From Mycobacterium barrassiae (GTDB lineage: Bacteria; Actinomycetota; Actinomycetes; Mycobacteriales; Mycobacteriaceae), in contig NZ_JACKUK010000016.1 of assembly GCF_025822765.1 (NCBI RefSeq), positions 126,458 through 190,457 of the forward strand: a stretch of DNA of 64,000 bases. The letters are read 5' to 3'. The notes beneath the pieces are model-generated. The model made no database searches, was not told the DNA's origin, and saw nothing but the letters and a program-made list of their open reading frames with translations. The translations under genes were made by a program, and so were the position numbers. Positions within the stretch are counted from its first letter, which is position 1. Every line of letters begins with the position of its first letter. This document shows, one piece after another, positions 32,841 through 41,501 of the stretch.

Positions 32841-33314
32841 ATGAGGACCGCTGTGGTGCGCGTCGGGGTCGACCCGGCCGGCGAGCTCGCGCCCGCGCAG
32901 CTGACCGAGGGCATGGTGCGTCTGCGGGAATCGGCTGTCGCGGCGGGCATCGAGGTGGTCGAGAACAACCTCGTGGGCCTGCCGGCGCACCGACGTGAGG
33001 TCGAGTTGTTGATCGCGGGGGACGACGCCGCTGAACTCGAGCGGATCGCGATCGCCCTGTGCGCCAAGGCGTTCGGCACGACGCCCGTGCCCGGTGTGCT
33101 GACCTTCATCAGTCGGGGAACAGACGACGACGCCCATGGTGTGCTGGCGGGATTCGGGCTCACCGGTGAAATCGAACGTGTCGCCGATGACGAGGGGTGG
33201 GACGTCGTGCACGTGACGTTGCGCAAGTCCGACCTCGCACGTGTCCCGGAGAGCCGCATACACACCGCGCTGGAGGCGTCGCTGAACTGCGAAGTGCACA
33301 TCCACATGGTGTGA
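32841..33314 (+). CDS. conserved hypothetical protein
   Basis: A 157-residue soluble protein of alternating beta and alpha segments (TAVVRVGVDPAGEL; GIEVVENNLVGLPAHRREVELLIAG). I do not recognise the family. The fold pattern could be two ferredoxin-like modules (DVVHVTLRKSDL, then a C terminus NCEVHIHMV). It is divergent from the NuoF-like operon. The stop codon falls in the first unit of a four-copy 15-bp tandem repeat, so the last codons (Met-Val-stop) are themselves repeat sequence. Confidence 0.75.
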   Translation: MRTAVVRVGVDPAGELAPAQLTEGMVRLRESAVAAGIEVVENNLVGLPAHRREVELLIAGDDAAELERIAIALCAKAFGTTPVPGVLTFISRGTDDDAHGVLAGFGLTGEIERVADDEGWDVVHVTLRKSDLARVPESRIHTALEASLNCEVHIHMV

Positions 33315-33365
33315 ATCGATATGGTGTGAATCGACATGGTGTGAATCGATATCGTGTGAATCGAC
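33306..33365 (+). repeat. 15-bp tandem repeat, four units
   Basis: Four consecutive copies of ATGGTGTGAATCGAT/C lie at 33306-33320, 33321-33335, 33336-33350 and 33351-33365; the last has ATC for ATG. The first overlaps the end of the hypothetical gene, and every unit carries TGA in the same frame, so the gene stop is repeated four times. This resembles a small VNTR-like locus between convergent genes. Confidence 0.95.
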
Positions 33366-33378
33366 TCCGTGTTGCGCA

Positions 33379-34287
33379 TCAGGCGTCCAGGAACTTCAGG
33401 ATCGCGGGCGCGGCCTGCACCCACGTGTCGAACAGGCAGAACTTCTTCCCCCCGCTCGCGGCGAACTTCTCGCCCGCGCGCTCCCACGCGTCCTCCGGCC
33501 ACGGCGGATCGATCAGCGTGGAGCCCTTGACGAGGCAGCTGACCTCCAGCGAGGTGCGCTTCGGGTGATCCCAGTCGTTCTCGCCGCCGCGGATGATCAA
33601 CGTGGGAACCTGGATGTTGTCGAACATCTCGTCCTCGACACCGGGGATGGTCTGCCCCGGTTTCGGCACGAACGCGTTGAGCCAGCGCAACATCACCTTG
33701 AGGAACTCGTCGACGTCGAGAGCGTGGAAACGCGCCTCGTTGTCCGGGTTCTCAGCGATGCGTTCCTTCCACTCGGCGACATGCAGCAGACCTTCGATTC
33801 CCAAGCCCCGCGCCGCAAGGATACTCGGGACCACGTAGTGTCCGCCGAGCACGAATGATCCGTAGACGCCGCCGACGATGTTCCACACCACCAGTTTTCG
33901 CACGATCTCTGGATAGAGCATCGTGGTCAGCAGGGAGTCGCGTGCTCCGCCGGAACCGCCCGCGATGACACACGGACCGATGTCGAGCCCGGTGATCAGG
34001 GCGTGCAGAGTTTCGGCGCGCATATGCGATTCGCTCTTGCCGTAGAACTGCACATCTGACTTGCCGCAGTTCGGCCGGTCCCACAGCAGGACGCGATAGC
34101 CGCCCTTGACCAACGCCTGCGCCAGTGGCCTCAGCCCCGGGATGTCCTTGCTGAAGCGCCCACCGGGCGTCAGCGCGATGAATTCGCCTTCCTTACCCAG
34201 GATTTCGTAGACGACGCGACCGCCGTTGTACTCGAATGTCTTCTCGCCCCGCTTCAGCGTGAGGCCCGAGGACTGTGTAGAGGTCAT
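33379..34287 (-). CDS. alpha/beta hydrolase
   Basis: A 302-residue alpha/beta hydrolase. It has the oxyanion strand FIALTPGGR, the nucleophile elbow in AGGSGGARD with S112, and LLWDRPNCGKSD typical of C-C bond hydrolases and epoxide/haloalkane-type members. The ATG at 34287 is chosen over the longer open frame because it overlaps the Rieske ferredoxin stop (ATGA). It is the last gene of the amidohydrolase-Rieske operon. A meta-cleavage-type hydrolase role is possible but not shown. Confidence 0.87.
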   Translation of the reverse strand: MTSTQSSGLTLKRGEKTFEYNGGRVVYEILGKEGEFIALTPGGRFSKDIPGLRPLAQALVKGGYRVLLWDRPNCGKSDVQFYGKSESHMRAETLHALITGLDIGPCVIAGGSGGARDSLLTTMLYPEIVRKLVVWNIVGGVYGSFVLGGHYVVPSILAARGLGIEGLLHVAEWKERIAENPDNEARFHALDVDEFLKVMLRWLNAFVPKPGQTIPGVEDEMFDNIQVPTLIIRGGENDWDHPKRTSLEVSCLVKGSTLIDPPWPEDAWERAGEKFAASGGKKFCLFDTWVQAAPAILKFLDA

Positions 34288-34676
34288 GCCTGCACCATCA
34301 CATCGTTGCCAACCACCCGCACCGGGTAGGTCCGGATACTCCACTCGGGTTTGACCGCCGTCGTGCCCGTCGCCAGCTCGAAACCCCACTGGTGCCACGG
34401 GCAGTAGATGTACTCGAGGTCGCGCACCATCACCGCGTCACCGGGAACATCGTCGTTGACGACGGTGCGACCGCGCGGGCGCCCCGAACACAGCGGACCG
34501 CCTTCGTGTGGACAGTAGTTCGCGATGGCGTAGAAGGTGCCGTTGACGTTGTAGACCCCGACGCCGTGCCGCCCGATGGGCACCAGTTTGTGTGTGCCGG
34601 GAGGGATCTCGTCGACCGTGGCGACAACGTGCTCACGCCCCTGAGCGAGCCGGGGCGGTTTCTTCTCTTCGCTCAA
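34284..34676 (-). CDS. Rieske-type ferredoxin
   Basis: A 130-residue single-domain Rieske protein: C55, H57 (NYCPHEGG) and C92, H95 (YCPWHQW), with a 34-residue spacer that includes NDDVPGDAVMVRDLEY. It could be an electron carrier for an oxygenase, or a component of a hydrolase/decarboxylase system. The TTG start lies 1 nt after the amidohydrolase stop; this start is plausible but not certain. It is coupled to the downstream hydrolase by a 4-nt overlap. Confidence 0.87.
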   Translation of the reverse strand: MSEEKKPPRLAQGREHVVATVDEIPPGTHKLVPIGRHGVGVYNVNGTFYAIANYCPHEGGPLCSGRPRGRTVVNDDVPGDAVMVRDLEYIYCPWHQWGFELATGTTAVKPEWSIRTYPVRVVGNDVMVQA

Positions 34677-34677
34677 T

Positions 34678-35820
34678 TCAGAACACCCGCACCTGACCCT
34701 CGAGTGCCGGCACCGTATCCGGCAGGTGATAGGTCGCGATGCCGTTGCGGAACATCACGGCCTCGCGTGCATGTTCGGGCAGATGTTTGACCAGCCAGCG
34801 CGGATCGTCGAACGTCCAGTGCGGGTAGTCGCTGCTGAAGAGCAGGATCTTTTCGCACTCCATCCACTCGAATGCGCGAGTCAACTCCGTCTTGTCCTCG
34901 GGGTAGTCCAGCGGCTGGGTGGTGAACTTGATGTGGTCCTTGACGTACTCCGACGGCTTGCGCTTGATGTCCACCCAGGACTTGCGGGCCTCGTAGATGG
35001 CGTCCATCCGCCACATCAGCGGCAGGATCCACGTGAATGCGTGCTCCACCAACACGATTCGCAGCGTCGGGTACCGGTCGAACACCCCATCGAAGATCAG
35101 GCTCATCACCTGGTTCGCCGCGAGCAGCGAGTAGGTGACCATGAAGTCGTGGTTGTAACTCGGGAAGCCGACCGGCGGGATCGGCAGCTCCTCGTGGTGG
35201 CTGCGCGACAGGTGGCAGCTCACCGTGATGTCGTGCTTGGTGGCCGCCTCCCATACCGGGTTGTACTTGGGATCGCCCCACGCCGGGCGGTTTTCGGCCT
35301 TGATGAGGATCTGCGCCATGTAGGGATGACCGGCCCAGCGCTCGATCTCGCGGGCCGCATCCTCGGGGGCCTCGATGGCCGCACAGATCGATCCGCGCCA
35401 TCGCTCGTGCCAGTTGTTGTGGCTGTCCAGCCAGTGGTTGGCCTGCCAATCGTTGAGCGCCATGCTCATCGCGTGGTTGACCTCGGGAAAGCGCGCCGGG
35501 TAGGCGGCGGGCTCGAGAACTGCGATGTCGGCGCCGGCCTCCATGATCAGCTGCCGGAAGGCGAGGTCGGGGTCACTGCCGGCGAAGTTGCCGTCTGACG
35601 GGAAGGTGTCCACCCGCATCGCATACGCGTGTGCGTAGTCCGGTGCGTCGTAATAGATCTGGTCACCGATCCGGCGGGTCAAGAAGTACTTGCTGCGCCA
35701 CGGCTCGGGGATGTACGGCGTCAATTCGCCTGCCCTCGGCGTCGGATGGACGTCGGAGTCGACGCAGCGGACGGCGACGCGTTCCGTCGCGGGCTTTCGC
35801 TCTGTCGCTGTGACCGTCAT
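34678..35820 (-). CDS. amidohydrolase-related (PF04909 type) protein
   Basis: A 380-residue TIM-barrel metal hydrolase of the ACMSD-related family. The first-strand metal motif appears as VDSDVHP, later His residues occur in SCHLSRSHHEE and VEHAFTW, and SSDYPHW carries the final Asp. Members include decarboxylases and hydrolases acting on aromatic or ring-opened acids. It lies 28 nt behind another amidohydrolase of the same family. The substrate is unassigned. Confidence 0.88.
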   Translation of the reverse strand: MTVTATERKPATERVAVRCVDSDVHPTPRAGELTPYIPEPWRSKYFLTRRIGDQIYYDAPDYAHAYAMRVDTFPSDGNFAGSDPDLAFRQLIMEAGADIAVLEPAAYPARFPEVNHAMSMALNDWQANHWLDSHNNWHERWRGSICAAIEAPEDAAREIERWAGHPYMAQILIKAENRPAWGDPKYNPVWEAATKHDITVSCHLSRSHHEELPIPPVGFPSYNHDFMVTYSLLAANQVMSLIFDGVFDRYPTLRIVLVEHAFTWILPLMWRMDAIYEARKSWVDIKRKPSEYVKDHIKFTTQPLDYPEDKTELTRAFEWMECEKILLFSSDYPHWTFDDPRWLVKHLPEHAREAVMFRNGIATYHLPDTVPALEGQVRVF

Positions 35821-35848
35821 GGTGTGGCCTCCTTATCCGAAGTCTTCT

Positions 35849-36937
35849 CTACTGTGCGCCGACGCCTGCCCCGACGTCTATGCCGTACAACTGGGCGGCG
35901 TTTCGCCAGCACAGCTTGTCGCGCTGTTCGTCGGAGTACGAGGCGGGCACCTTCAGCTCGTTGTACTGCCAATGCGGATAGCTCGATCCGTACATCACCA
36001 TGTCGTCCTTACCGGTGAAGCCGAACCACTCACCGGCGAAGTCGGTGTCACCGGGTCCGTCCATCGCACCCTGCACGAAGTAGGTGTGTCCGGGCAGGTA
36101 GTCGCTCGGCATCTTCGGCGCCCACGGTGTCTGCTCCAGGTGGGGACGGCCGAAGCAGTCCATCCGCCAGATGAAGGGTGTCAACATGTCGGCTGCCCCG
36201 TCCGCCCAGACGAACTTCAAGTCGGGCATCCTCTCGAATACCCCTTCGGCGATGAGATTCATCAGGTGGTACAGGAAGTTGAGCGCCATGAAGCTCACGT
36301 AGTTCTCGTACGTGCGGGGCACCCCCGACGGCGTCGGGGCGAACGAGATGCCCGCACCGACCTCGATGTGCACCCCGACCGGCAGGTCGGCCTCCACCGC
36401 GGCCTCCCACAGCGGCCAGAACTGCGGCTTTCCGTATAGCTCGCGCGACTGCAGCGGCACGGCGACCTGTACGACGCGCGGGTGATCCTTGTATTTGGCG
36501 ATCTCCCGCAGGGCGCCGGTGATGTCGTCGGGGTTGACCCGGATGGTGCCCCGGAAGCGGTCCGCGTACGGGTTGTCCTCGAGCCAGCGCGTGACCATCA
36601 ATTCGTTGTGCGCCGCCGCGATCGCGGTGCCGAGATGGCGGTCGGGCATGGTGCCGCGGGTCATCGGGTGCAGGATCGCGATATCGGCAACGCCCTCGTC
36701 GAATATGTGCCTGCCGACGATCTCAGGGTCGGAGCCCGGATATTGCCGGTCCGGTCCTTCGGCCTTGGGCAAGTACTCACCGCCGGGCGCGCCGTACCAG
36801 TCCATCTCGTAGTCGGGGAAGCCGCGGCTCTTGAAGGGTTCGCGCATGAAGCTGCGCAAATCCTTGTTGGATTTGCTGAAGATGTGCACGCTGGCGTCGA
36901 TGACCGGGGTGGTCGTTCCGTCGGGATGTGTGATCAC
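35849..36937 (-). CDS. amidohydrolase-related (PF04909 type) protein
   Basis: A 362-residue TIM-barrel protein similar to the next gene (GSSYPHWQYNELKVP versus SSDYPHWTFDDPRWL). The N-terminal metal motif reads VIDASVHIF, so only one His of the canonical pair is visible, and the final Asp position reads SSYPHW instead of SDYPHW; metal binding may therefore differ from the neighbour. The GTG at 36937 is chosen because a GGAGG box precedes it by about 8 nt; the open frame continues upstream without support. It is the first gene of the operon, with motif B site 2 in the promoter region. Confidence 0.85.
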   Translation of the reverse strand: MITHPDGTTTPVIDASVHIFSKSNKDLRSFMREPFKSRGFPDYEMDWYGAPGGEYLPKAEGPDRQYPGSDPEIVGRHIFDEGVADIAILHPMTRGTMPDRHLGTAIAAAHNELMVTRWLEDNPYADRFRGTIRVNPDDITGALREIAKYKDHPRVVQVAVPLQSRELYGKPQFWPLWEAAVEADLPVGVHIEVGAGISFAPTPSGVPRTYENYVSFMALNFLYHLMNLIAEGVFERMPDLKFVWADGAADMLTPFIWRMDCFGRPHLEQTPWAPKMPSDYLPGHTYFVQGAMDGPGDTDFAGEWFGFTGKDDMVMYGSSYPHWQYNELKVPASYSDEQRDKLCWRNAAQLYGIDVGAGVGAQ

Positions 36938-37040
36938 GCAAGGCCTCCGAAGTCCGTCCGGACGGCCGGAATGCGCGTGGGGCTGCAACATGTGCCGACA
37001 CCGGACATAAAGCCATAGTAAAGCCTTGTTCTTCAAAGGC

Positions 37041-37055
37041 AAGAATTGTGTTCTC
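37041..37055. promoter_or_regulatory. motif B site 2
   Basis: AAGAATTGTGTTCTC matches the GAGAAY-N3-RTTCTC pattern except for the first base. It lies about 104 bp upstream of the amidohydrolase start on the minus strand (36937). It is the weakest of the four sites. Confidence 0.45.
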
Positions 37056-37164
37056 CAGCGGATCGCTTACTTCTTCGCAGGTCAGAGTGTGCGCTGGTCA
37101 GTCGCTTGGCGCTCGGTTCGTGAAACGAGGTAGCCGGAACCAGAGAACGGTTACAGCATCTAAG

Positions 37165-37179
37165 GAGAATGTTATTCTC
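37165..37179. promoter_or_regulatory. motif B site 3
   Basis: GAGAATGTTATTCTC has perfect 6-base arms around GTT. A TATTCT (TANNNT) -10 box at 37173-37178 lies inside the site, 46 nt before the GTG at 37225, so a bound regulator would occlude the promoter. Confidence 0.6.
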
Positions 37180-37224
37180 GTGCCTACCGACGGGGTAGTG
37201 ACGAGGTCCATCAGGAGGCCACAC

Positions 37225-38217
37225 GTGTTACTGGAGTTCGACGCCGATCAGCGGCTGTGGCAAGAAACCGTGCGGGACGCGGTGACCAAGGCTTGCCCGG
37301 CGTCGCTGGTGCGTGGCATCGCCGAGAACGGAGTGGACCCGACCCCGTTGTGGAAGACCTACGTCGACGCGGGTTGGACAGAGCTGGCCGACCCGGAGAA
37401 CGCGGTCGAACTGGCGATCGTGGCCGAAGAGCTGGGCCGAGCCACTGATCCCACCCCGTTTCTCGCGACCCTGACACAGTTCGCACCCTTGGCCGGTGAC
37501 CGGTTCGATCCGCAGGTCTCCGGCACCGCCGTGTACAGCGGGGTGAGCGCCTACCGCGACGCCGACGGATGGGTGCTGAACGGTACGGCGCGCCACGTCC
37601 TCGACGGCGACCGCGCCGAGAAGCTTGCGGTGGTCACCGCCGCGGGGGTGTTCGTCGTCGACGCAGGCATCGCCCTCACTCGGCGTAGCAATGTCTTCGA
37701 TCCCGTGCTGCACGTCGGCGAGGTCACTTTCGCCGGCGCGCACGTCCCTGACACCGACCGCGTCCATGTCGACACCGAACGGGCCCGCCACGTGGCGCTC
37801 ACCGGGATGGCCGTCACCACTGTGGGTGCGTGCCAACGCATCCTCGATCTGGTGCTCGAGCACGTGAAGCAGCGTCAGCAGTTCGGCGTGGCGATCGGAA
37901 CGTTCCAGGCTGTGCAGCACAAGGCCGTTGGCATGCATGTGGCGATCGAGCGTGCCCGTGCCCTGTCCTACTTCGCCGCGCTGACGATCGCCGAAGACGA
38001 TCCCCGGCGGCGGCTGGCCGCGGCGATGGCGAAGGCATCGGCGGGGGAGGCGCAGGCGCTGGTGTTCCGGCACGGTCTACAGCTGTTCGGCGCCATGGGA
38101 TTCACGTGGGAGAACGATCTGCAGTTCGCCCTGAAACGGGCGAAGGCCGGAGAACTGCTGCTGGGCGGTGCGGCTGAGCATCGTGCCGTGATCGCTGCGG
38201 AATACAGGGGTTTCTAG
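37225..38217 (+). CDS. acyl-CoA dehydrogenase, short form
   Basis: A 330-residue acyl-CoA dehydrogenase homologue, shorter than the usual 380-400 residues. It has the C-terminal motif GAMGFTWENDLQFALKRAKAGE typical of this actinobacterial branch and KQRQQFGVAIGTFQAVQHKA in the FAD-contact region, but a reduced N-terminal domain. The GTG start with an AGGAGG box decides against the longer open frame. The next gene, a full-length acyl-CoA dehydrogenase, starts directly after the stop. In actinobacterial steroid catabolism such adjacent pairs form alpha2beta2 enzymes, which is the likely arrangement here (inference). Confidence 0.9.
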   Translation: MLLEFDADQRLWQETVRDAVTKACPASLVRGIAENGVDPTPLWKTYVDAGWTELADPENAVELAIVAEELGRATDPTPFLATLTQFAPLAGDRFDPQVSGTAVYSGVSAYRDADGWVLNGTARHVLDGDRAEKLAVVTAAGVFVVDAGIALTRRSNVFDPVLHVGEVTFAGAHVPDTDRVHVDTERARHVALTGMAVTTVGACQRILDLVLEHVKQRQQFGVAIGTFQAVQHKAVGMHVAIERARALSYFAALTIAEDDPRRRLAAAMAKASAGEAQALVFRHGLQLFGAMGFTWENDLQFALKRAKAGELLLGGAAEHRAVIAAEYRGF

Positions 38218-39393
38218 ATGCAACTGACCTTTGACTCCGATGTCGAGGAGTTCCGCGCCGAGTTCGCCGCGTTCCTCGATGAGCATCTGCCGCCGGAGAC
38301 GGCGACCCAGGAGCGGCCACGTTCGGTGTCGCACATGCCGCAGTGGGCGCGCGACTGGCAGCGCCTTCTGTTCGACAACGGCTGGCTGTTGCCTGCGCAG
38401 CCACCGGAATTCGGTGGACGCAACGCCAACGTCCTGCAGCAGTTCGTGCACCTCGACGAGTTGTGCCGACGGCGCATCTATCACAGCTTCAACCCGCAGG
38501 GTGTGAACATCATTGCGGCGTCACTGCTTTCGTTCGGTTCCGACGAACAGAAACACCGGTGGGCGGTGCCTGTTCTACGCGCCGAACTCACCGCGTCGCT
38601 GGGGATGAGCGAGCCGAGCGCGGGCTCCGATCTCGCATCGCTGCGGACTCGGGCGGTTCAAGACGGTGATCATTTCGTCGTCAACGGTCAGAAGGTGTGG
38701 ACGTCGGGCGCCCATGACGCCGATTTCCTGTTGACGTTTGTGCGTACGGATCCCGATGCGCCCAAACACAAGGGCATCAGCGTGCTGATCATCCCCACCG
38801 ACACTCCCGGGGTGGTGTGCCGGCCGTTCGCCGACATGTGCGGCGAGGAGAACAAAGATTTCAACGAGGTCTTCTTCACCGACGCCCGGGTGCCCGCCGA
38901 GAACCTCGTCGGACCGTTGAACGGTGGCTGGGCGGTGGCCAACGGTTCCCTCGGTCACGAGCGCACCATGATGTGGCTCGGCTTCGCCGACCGCATCGAC
39001 AACATGATCGCCGATTTTCAGCCGCGCACCGAGCTGGAACGCGACCAGTACGCGACGACGATCATGGACTACCAGGCGTTGCGGGCCATGGGCTCGGCCG
39101 CCCTTGCCCGCGCGGCACGCGGCGAGATGGACACCGCGTCGGTGTCGGTGCTCAAGCTGTTCGGCTCCGAGGCGGAGCGGCAGGCGTTCGAGAATGCCCT
39201 CACCGCGGCCGGGGCCGACGGGCTCACACATCCGTCGACCACCGGTCCGTACGAGCACATGAACCTCGACCACTATTTCGTCAGTTGGTTCGAACGCTAT
39301 GCCCGCAGCTTCGGCGGCACCATCGCGGGCGGGACATCAGAGATCCAGCGCAACATCATTGCGCAACAGGTGCTCGGTCTGCCGCGGCGCTGA
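38218..39393 (+). CDS. acyl-CoA dehydrogenase
   Basis: A 391-residue full-length acyl-CoA dehydrogenase. Motifs include LGMSEPSAGSDLASL, KVWTSGAHDADF and GGTSEIQRNIIAQQVLGLP. It is a close paralogue of the enzyme at 8249-9424 with identical length. The ATG follows the stop of the short acyl-CoA dehydrogenase with no gap, strongly suggesting that the two proteins associate. The following enoyl-CoA hydratase begins 2 nt after its stop. Confidence 0.95.
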   Translation: MQLTFDSDVEEFRAEFAAFLDEHLPPETATQERPRSVSHMPQWARDWQRLLFDNGWLLPAQPPEFGGRNANVLQQFVHLDELCRRRIYHSFNPQGVNIIAASLLSFGSDEQKHRWAVPVLRAELTASLGMSEPSAGSDLASLRTRAVQDGDHFVVNGQKVWTSGAHDADFLLTFVRTDPDAPKHKGISVLIIPTDTPGVVCRPFADMCGEENKDFNEVFFTDARVPAENLVGPLNGGWAVANGSLGHERTMMWLGFADRIDNMIADFQPRTELERDQYATTIMDYQALRAMGSAALARAARGEMDTASVSVLKLFGSEAERQAFENALTAAGADGLTHPSTTGPYEHMNLDHYFVSWFERYARSFGGTIAGGTSEIQRNIIAQQVLGLPRR

Positions 39394-39395
39394 CG

Positions 39396-40166
39396 GTGAC
39401 CGACACGCTGATCGTCGACCGGCCGCACGCCGGCGTGGTGGCGCTGCAACTGAACCGGCCCAAACAGCTCAACGCGATCAGCGAGGTGATGCGTGACGAG
39501 TTGATCGCGACGCTCTCCGACATCGGTGCGGACGCGTCCGTGCACGCCGTGGTGATCACCGGAGCGGGTCGCGGCTTCTGTTCGGGTATCGACGTGCGCA
39601 ACTTCGCACCGCGGGCGCTCGAGGCGTCAGACCCCGCGATCGACCGGCTGCGGTTCCAGGAAGCGATGGCAGCACTGCCACAGGCGATCTGGAATCTGCC
39701 TCAGCCCGTCATCGCCGCGGTGAACGGACCCTGCGTCGGTGCGGGTTTCGCCCTCTGCCTTTCCTCCGACATCCGGATCTGCTCGACGGCGGCGAGCTTC
39801 GGCAACGGGGCGATCCTGTTGGGGCTGTCCGGCGCCGAGATGGGCATGAGCTATCATCTGCCCCGCATCGTCGGAACGAGTGTCGCCGCCGACTGGATGA
39901 TCACGGGGCGGACGGTGTCGGCGATTGAGGCCGACCGTCGTGGCCTGGTCAGCGAATTGACCGAGCCCGACCAGTTGATTCCGCGTGCAGTCGAACTCGC
40001 CCGCGCGATCGCCGAGCTGCCGCCGTTCGGCACGCAGTTGACGAAGCGCGCGCTGCAGGTGAACACCGACGCGGCGGGGCTGAGCGCGGCGCTCGAACTC
40101 GAGAACCGCAACCAGGTACTCAGCCACGCCACGGACGAAGCCGAGGCGCGACGGCGGCCGCGGTAG
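39396..40166 (+). CDS. enoyl-CoA hydratase/isomerase family protein
   Basis: A 256-residue crotonase-fold protein with the oxyanion-hole segments VVITGAGRGFCSGID and AAVNGPCVGAGFALCLSSDIRI, and GLSGAEMGMSYHLPRIVG in the active-site region. It is expected to hydrate or isomerise an enoyl-CoA made by the preceding acyl-CoA dehydrogenases. The GTG at 39396 is chosen because it follows the upstream stop by 2 nt; the open frame extends farther back inside the preceding gene. Confidence 0.93.
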   Translation: MTDTLIVDRPHAGVVALQLNRPKQLNAISEVMRDELIATLSDIGADASVHAVVITGAGRGFCSGIDVRNFAPRALEASDPAIDRLRFQEAMAALPQAIWNLPQPVIAAVNGPCVGAGFALCLSSDIRICSTAASFGNGAILLGLSGAEMGMSYHLPRIVGTSVAADWMITGRTVSAIEADRRGLVSELTEPDQLIPRAVELARAIAELPPFGTQLTKRALQVNTDAAGLSAALELENRNQVLSHATDEAEARRRPR

Positions 40167-40194
40167 TTCGACGATGAAAGGGTTGTGATCGGCA

Positions 40195-41490
40195 ATGGCG
40201 TGGGACTTCTCGACCGACCCCGAGTGGGCAGCGCAGCTGGAATGGGTCGAGCAGTTCGTCCGCGAGGAATGCGAGCCCATCGACTACGTGGTCAAGGAGT
40301 CCCACGATCTGCGGGACCCGGTGCGGCAGGCCCTGATTCCGCCGCTTCAGAAGATCGTCAAGGAACGCGGCTTATGGGCCACCCATCTCGGTCCCCATCT
40401 GGGTGGGCCGGGGTATGGCCAGGTGAAGCTGGCCCTGCTCAACGAGATTCTCGGCCGGTCGGAATGCGCACCGATCGTCTTCGGCTCCCACGCACCCGAT
40501 TCCGGCAACAGCGAGATCCTCGCCCATTACGGGACCGACGAGCTCAAGGAGCGGTACCTCGAACCGCTGCTGGACAACAGGATCGTGTCGTGCTTCTCGA
40601 TGACCGAACCACAGGGCGGCGCCGATCCGAAGGTGTTCACGACCACGGCGGTGCAGGACGGCGATCACTGGGTCATCAACGGCGAGAAGTGGTTCTCGTC
40701 CTTCGCGTCGATGGCGTCGTTCATCATCGTGATGGCCATGACCGATCCGGACGCGCCGCCGTATGAGCGCTATTCGATGTTCGTGGTGCCCGGCGATACG
40801 CCCGGGATCAACGTCGTGCGCGACGTCGGGTTGGGTTATCAGCCGCTCGGTGGCGGACGTGAGGGATATGTGCGGTACGAGAACGTCCGGGTGCCCGCCG
40901 ACCACATGCTCGGTCCCCGTGGCGGGGCATTCGTCGTCGCGCAGACGCGGTTGGGCGGCGGCCGGATCCATCACGCCATGCGCACCGTCGGCCTTGTGCG
41001 GCGCATCTTCGACATGCTCTGCGAGCGTGCGGTGTCGCGGTACACACAGGGCGACATGCTGTCCAACAAGCAGCTGGTTCAGGAGATGATCGCCGACTCG
41101 TGGATGGAGATCGAGGCATTCCGGCTGCTGACGATGCAGACCGCGTGGAAGATCGATCAACACAACGACTACAAGGCGGTGCGGGCGGATATCTCGGCGG
41201 TCAAGGCGATGATGCAGAAGGTGCTCCACGACGTGTCCGCGCGCGCCTTGCAGCTCCACGGCTCACTCGGCACCACCCACGAGATGCCCTTCGTGCAGTA
41301 CCTCGTCGAGTCCTTCGTGCTCGGGCTCGCCGACGGGCCCACGGAGGTACACAAGGTCACCCTGGCGCGGCTGCTGCTCAAGGACCGCACCCCGGCACCC
41401 GACATGTTCCCATCCGAACACCTGCTTCGGTTGCGCCAGGCGGCCGAGGCGAAGTTCGCCGACAAGCTGGCGGGAATCCCGCGCACCTAG
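40195..41490 (+). CDS. acyl-CoA dehydrogenase (431 residues)
   Basis: An acyl-CoA dehydrogenase of the longer class: MTEPQGGADP and INGEKWFSS in the middle domain, LHGSLGTTHEMPFVQY at the C terminus. It is the complete relative of the partial gene at 1-476 (both start MAWDF and contain RGLWATHLGP). It lies 28 nt after the enoyl-CoA hydratase and before an SDR. The substrate is unknown; a dedicated step on a bulky acyl-CoA is inferred. Confidence 0.94.
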   Translation: MAWDFSTDPEWAAQLEWVEQFVREECEPIDYVVKESHDLRDPVRQALIPPLQKIVKERGLWATHLGPHLGGPGYGQVKLALLNEILGRSECAPIVFGSHAPDSGNSEILAHYGTDELKERYLEPLLDNRIVSCFSMTEPQGGADPKVFTTTAVQDGDHWVINGEKWFSSFASMASFIIVMAMTDPDAPPYERYSMFVVPGDTPGINVVRDVGLGYQPLGGGREGYVRYENVRVPADHMLGPRGGAFVVAQTRLGGGRIHHAMRTVGLVRRIFDMLCERAVSRYTQGDMLSNKQLVQEMIADSWMEIEAFRLLTMQTAWKIDQHNDYKAVRADISAVKAMMQKVLHDVSARALQLHGSLGTTHEMPFVQYLVESFVLGLADGPTEVHKVTLARLLLKDRTPAPDMFPSEHLLRLRQAAEAKFADKLAGIPRT

Positions 41491-41501
41491 GAGGTCTGGC
41501 C

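Larger units (their letters stand above)
36938..37224. promoter_or_regulatory. divergent intergenic region with two motif B sites
   Basis: This 287-bp gap between the minus-strand amidohydrolase operon and the plus-strand acyl-CoA dehydrogenase operon contains no convincing gene. It holds motif B sites at 37041-37055 and 37165-37179 and a perfect 12-bp palindrome CCGTCCGGACGG (36954-36965). An AGGAGG (37213-37218) precedes the GTG at 37225. A single regulator could therefore control both operons. Confidence 0.7.

Noticed and set aside
31485-33305. 606-codon frame for the NuoF-like protein
   Set aside because: The part upstream of 32786 runs through the promoter region and the divergent gene and has no similarity to the family; the ATG at 32786 gives a normal length.
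33306-33365. Possible CRISPR array
   Set aside because: The 15-bp units are directly adjacent without spacers and no cas genes are present; it is a simple tandem repeat.
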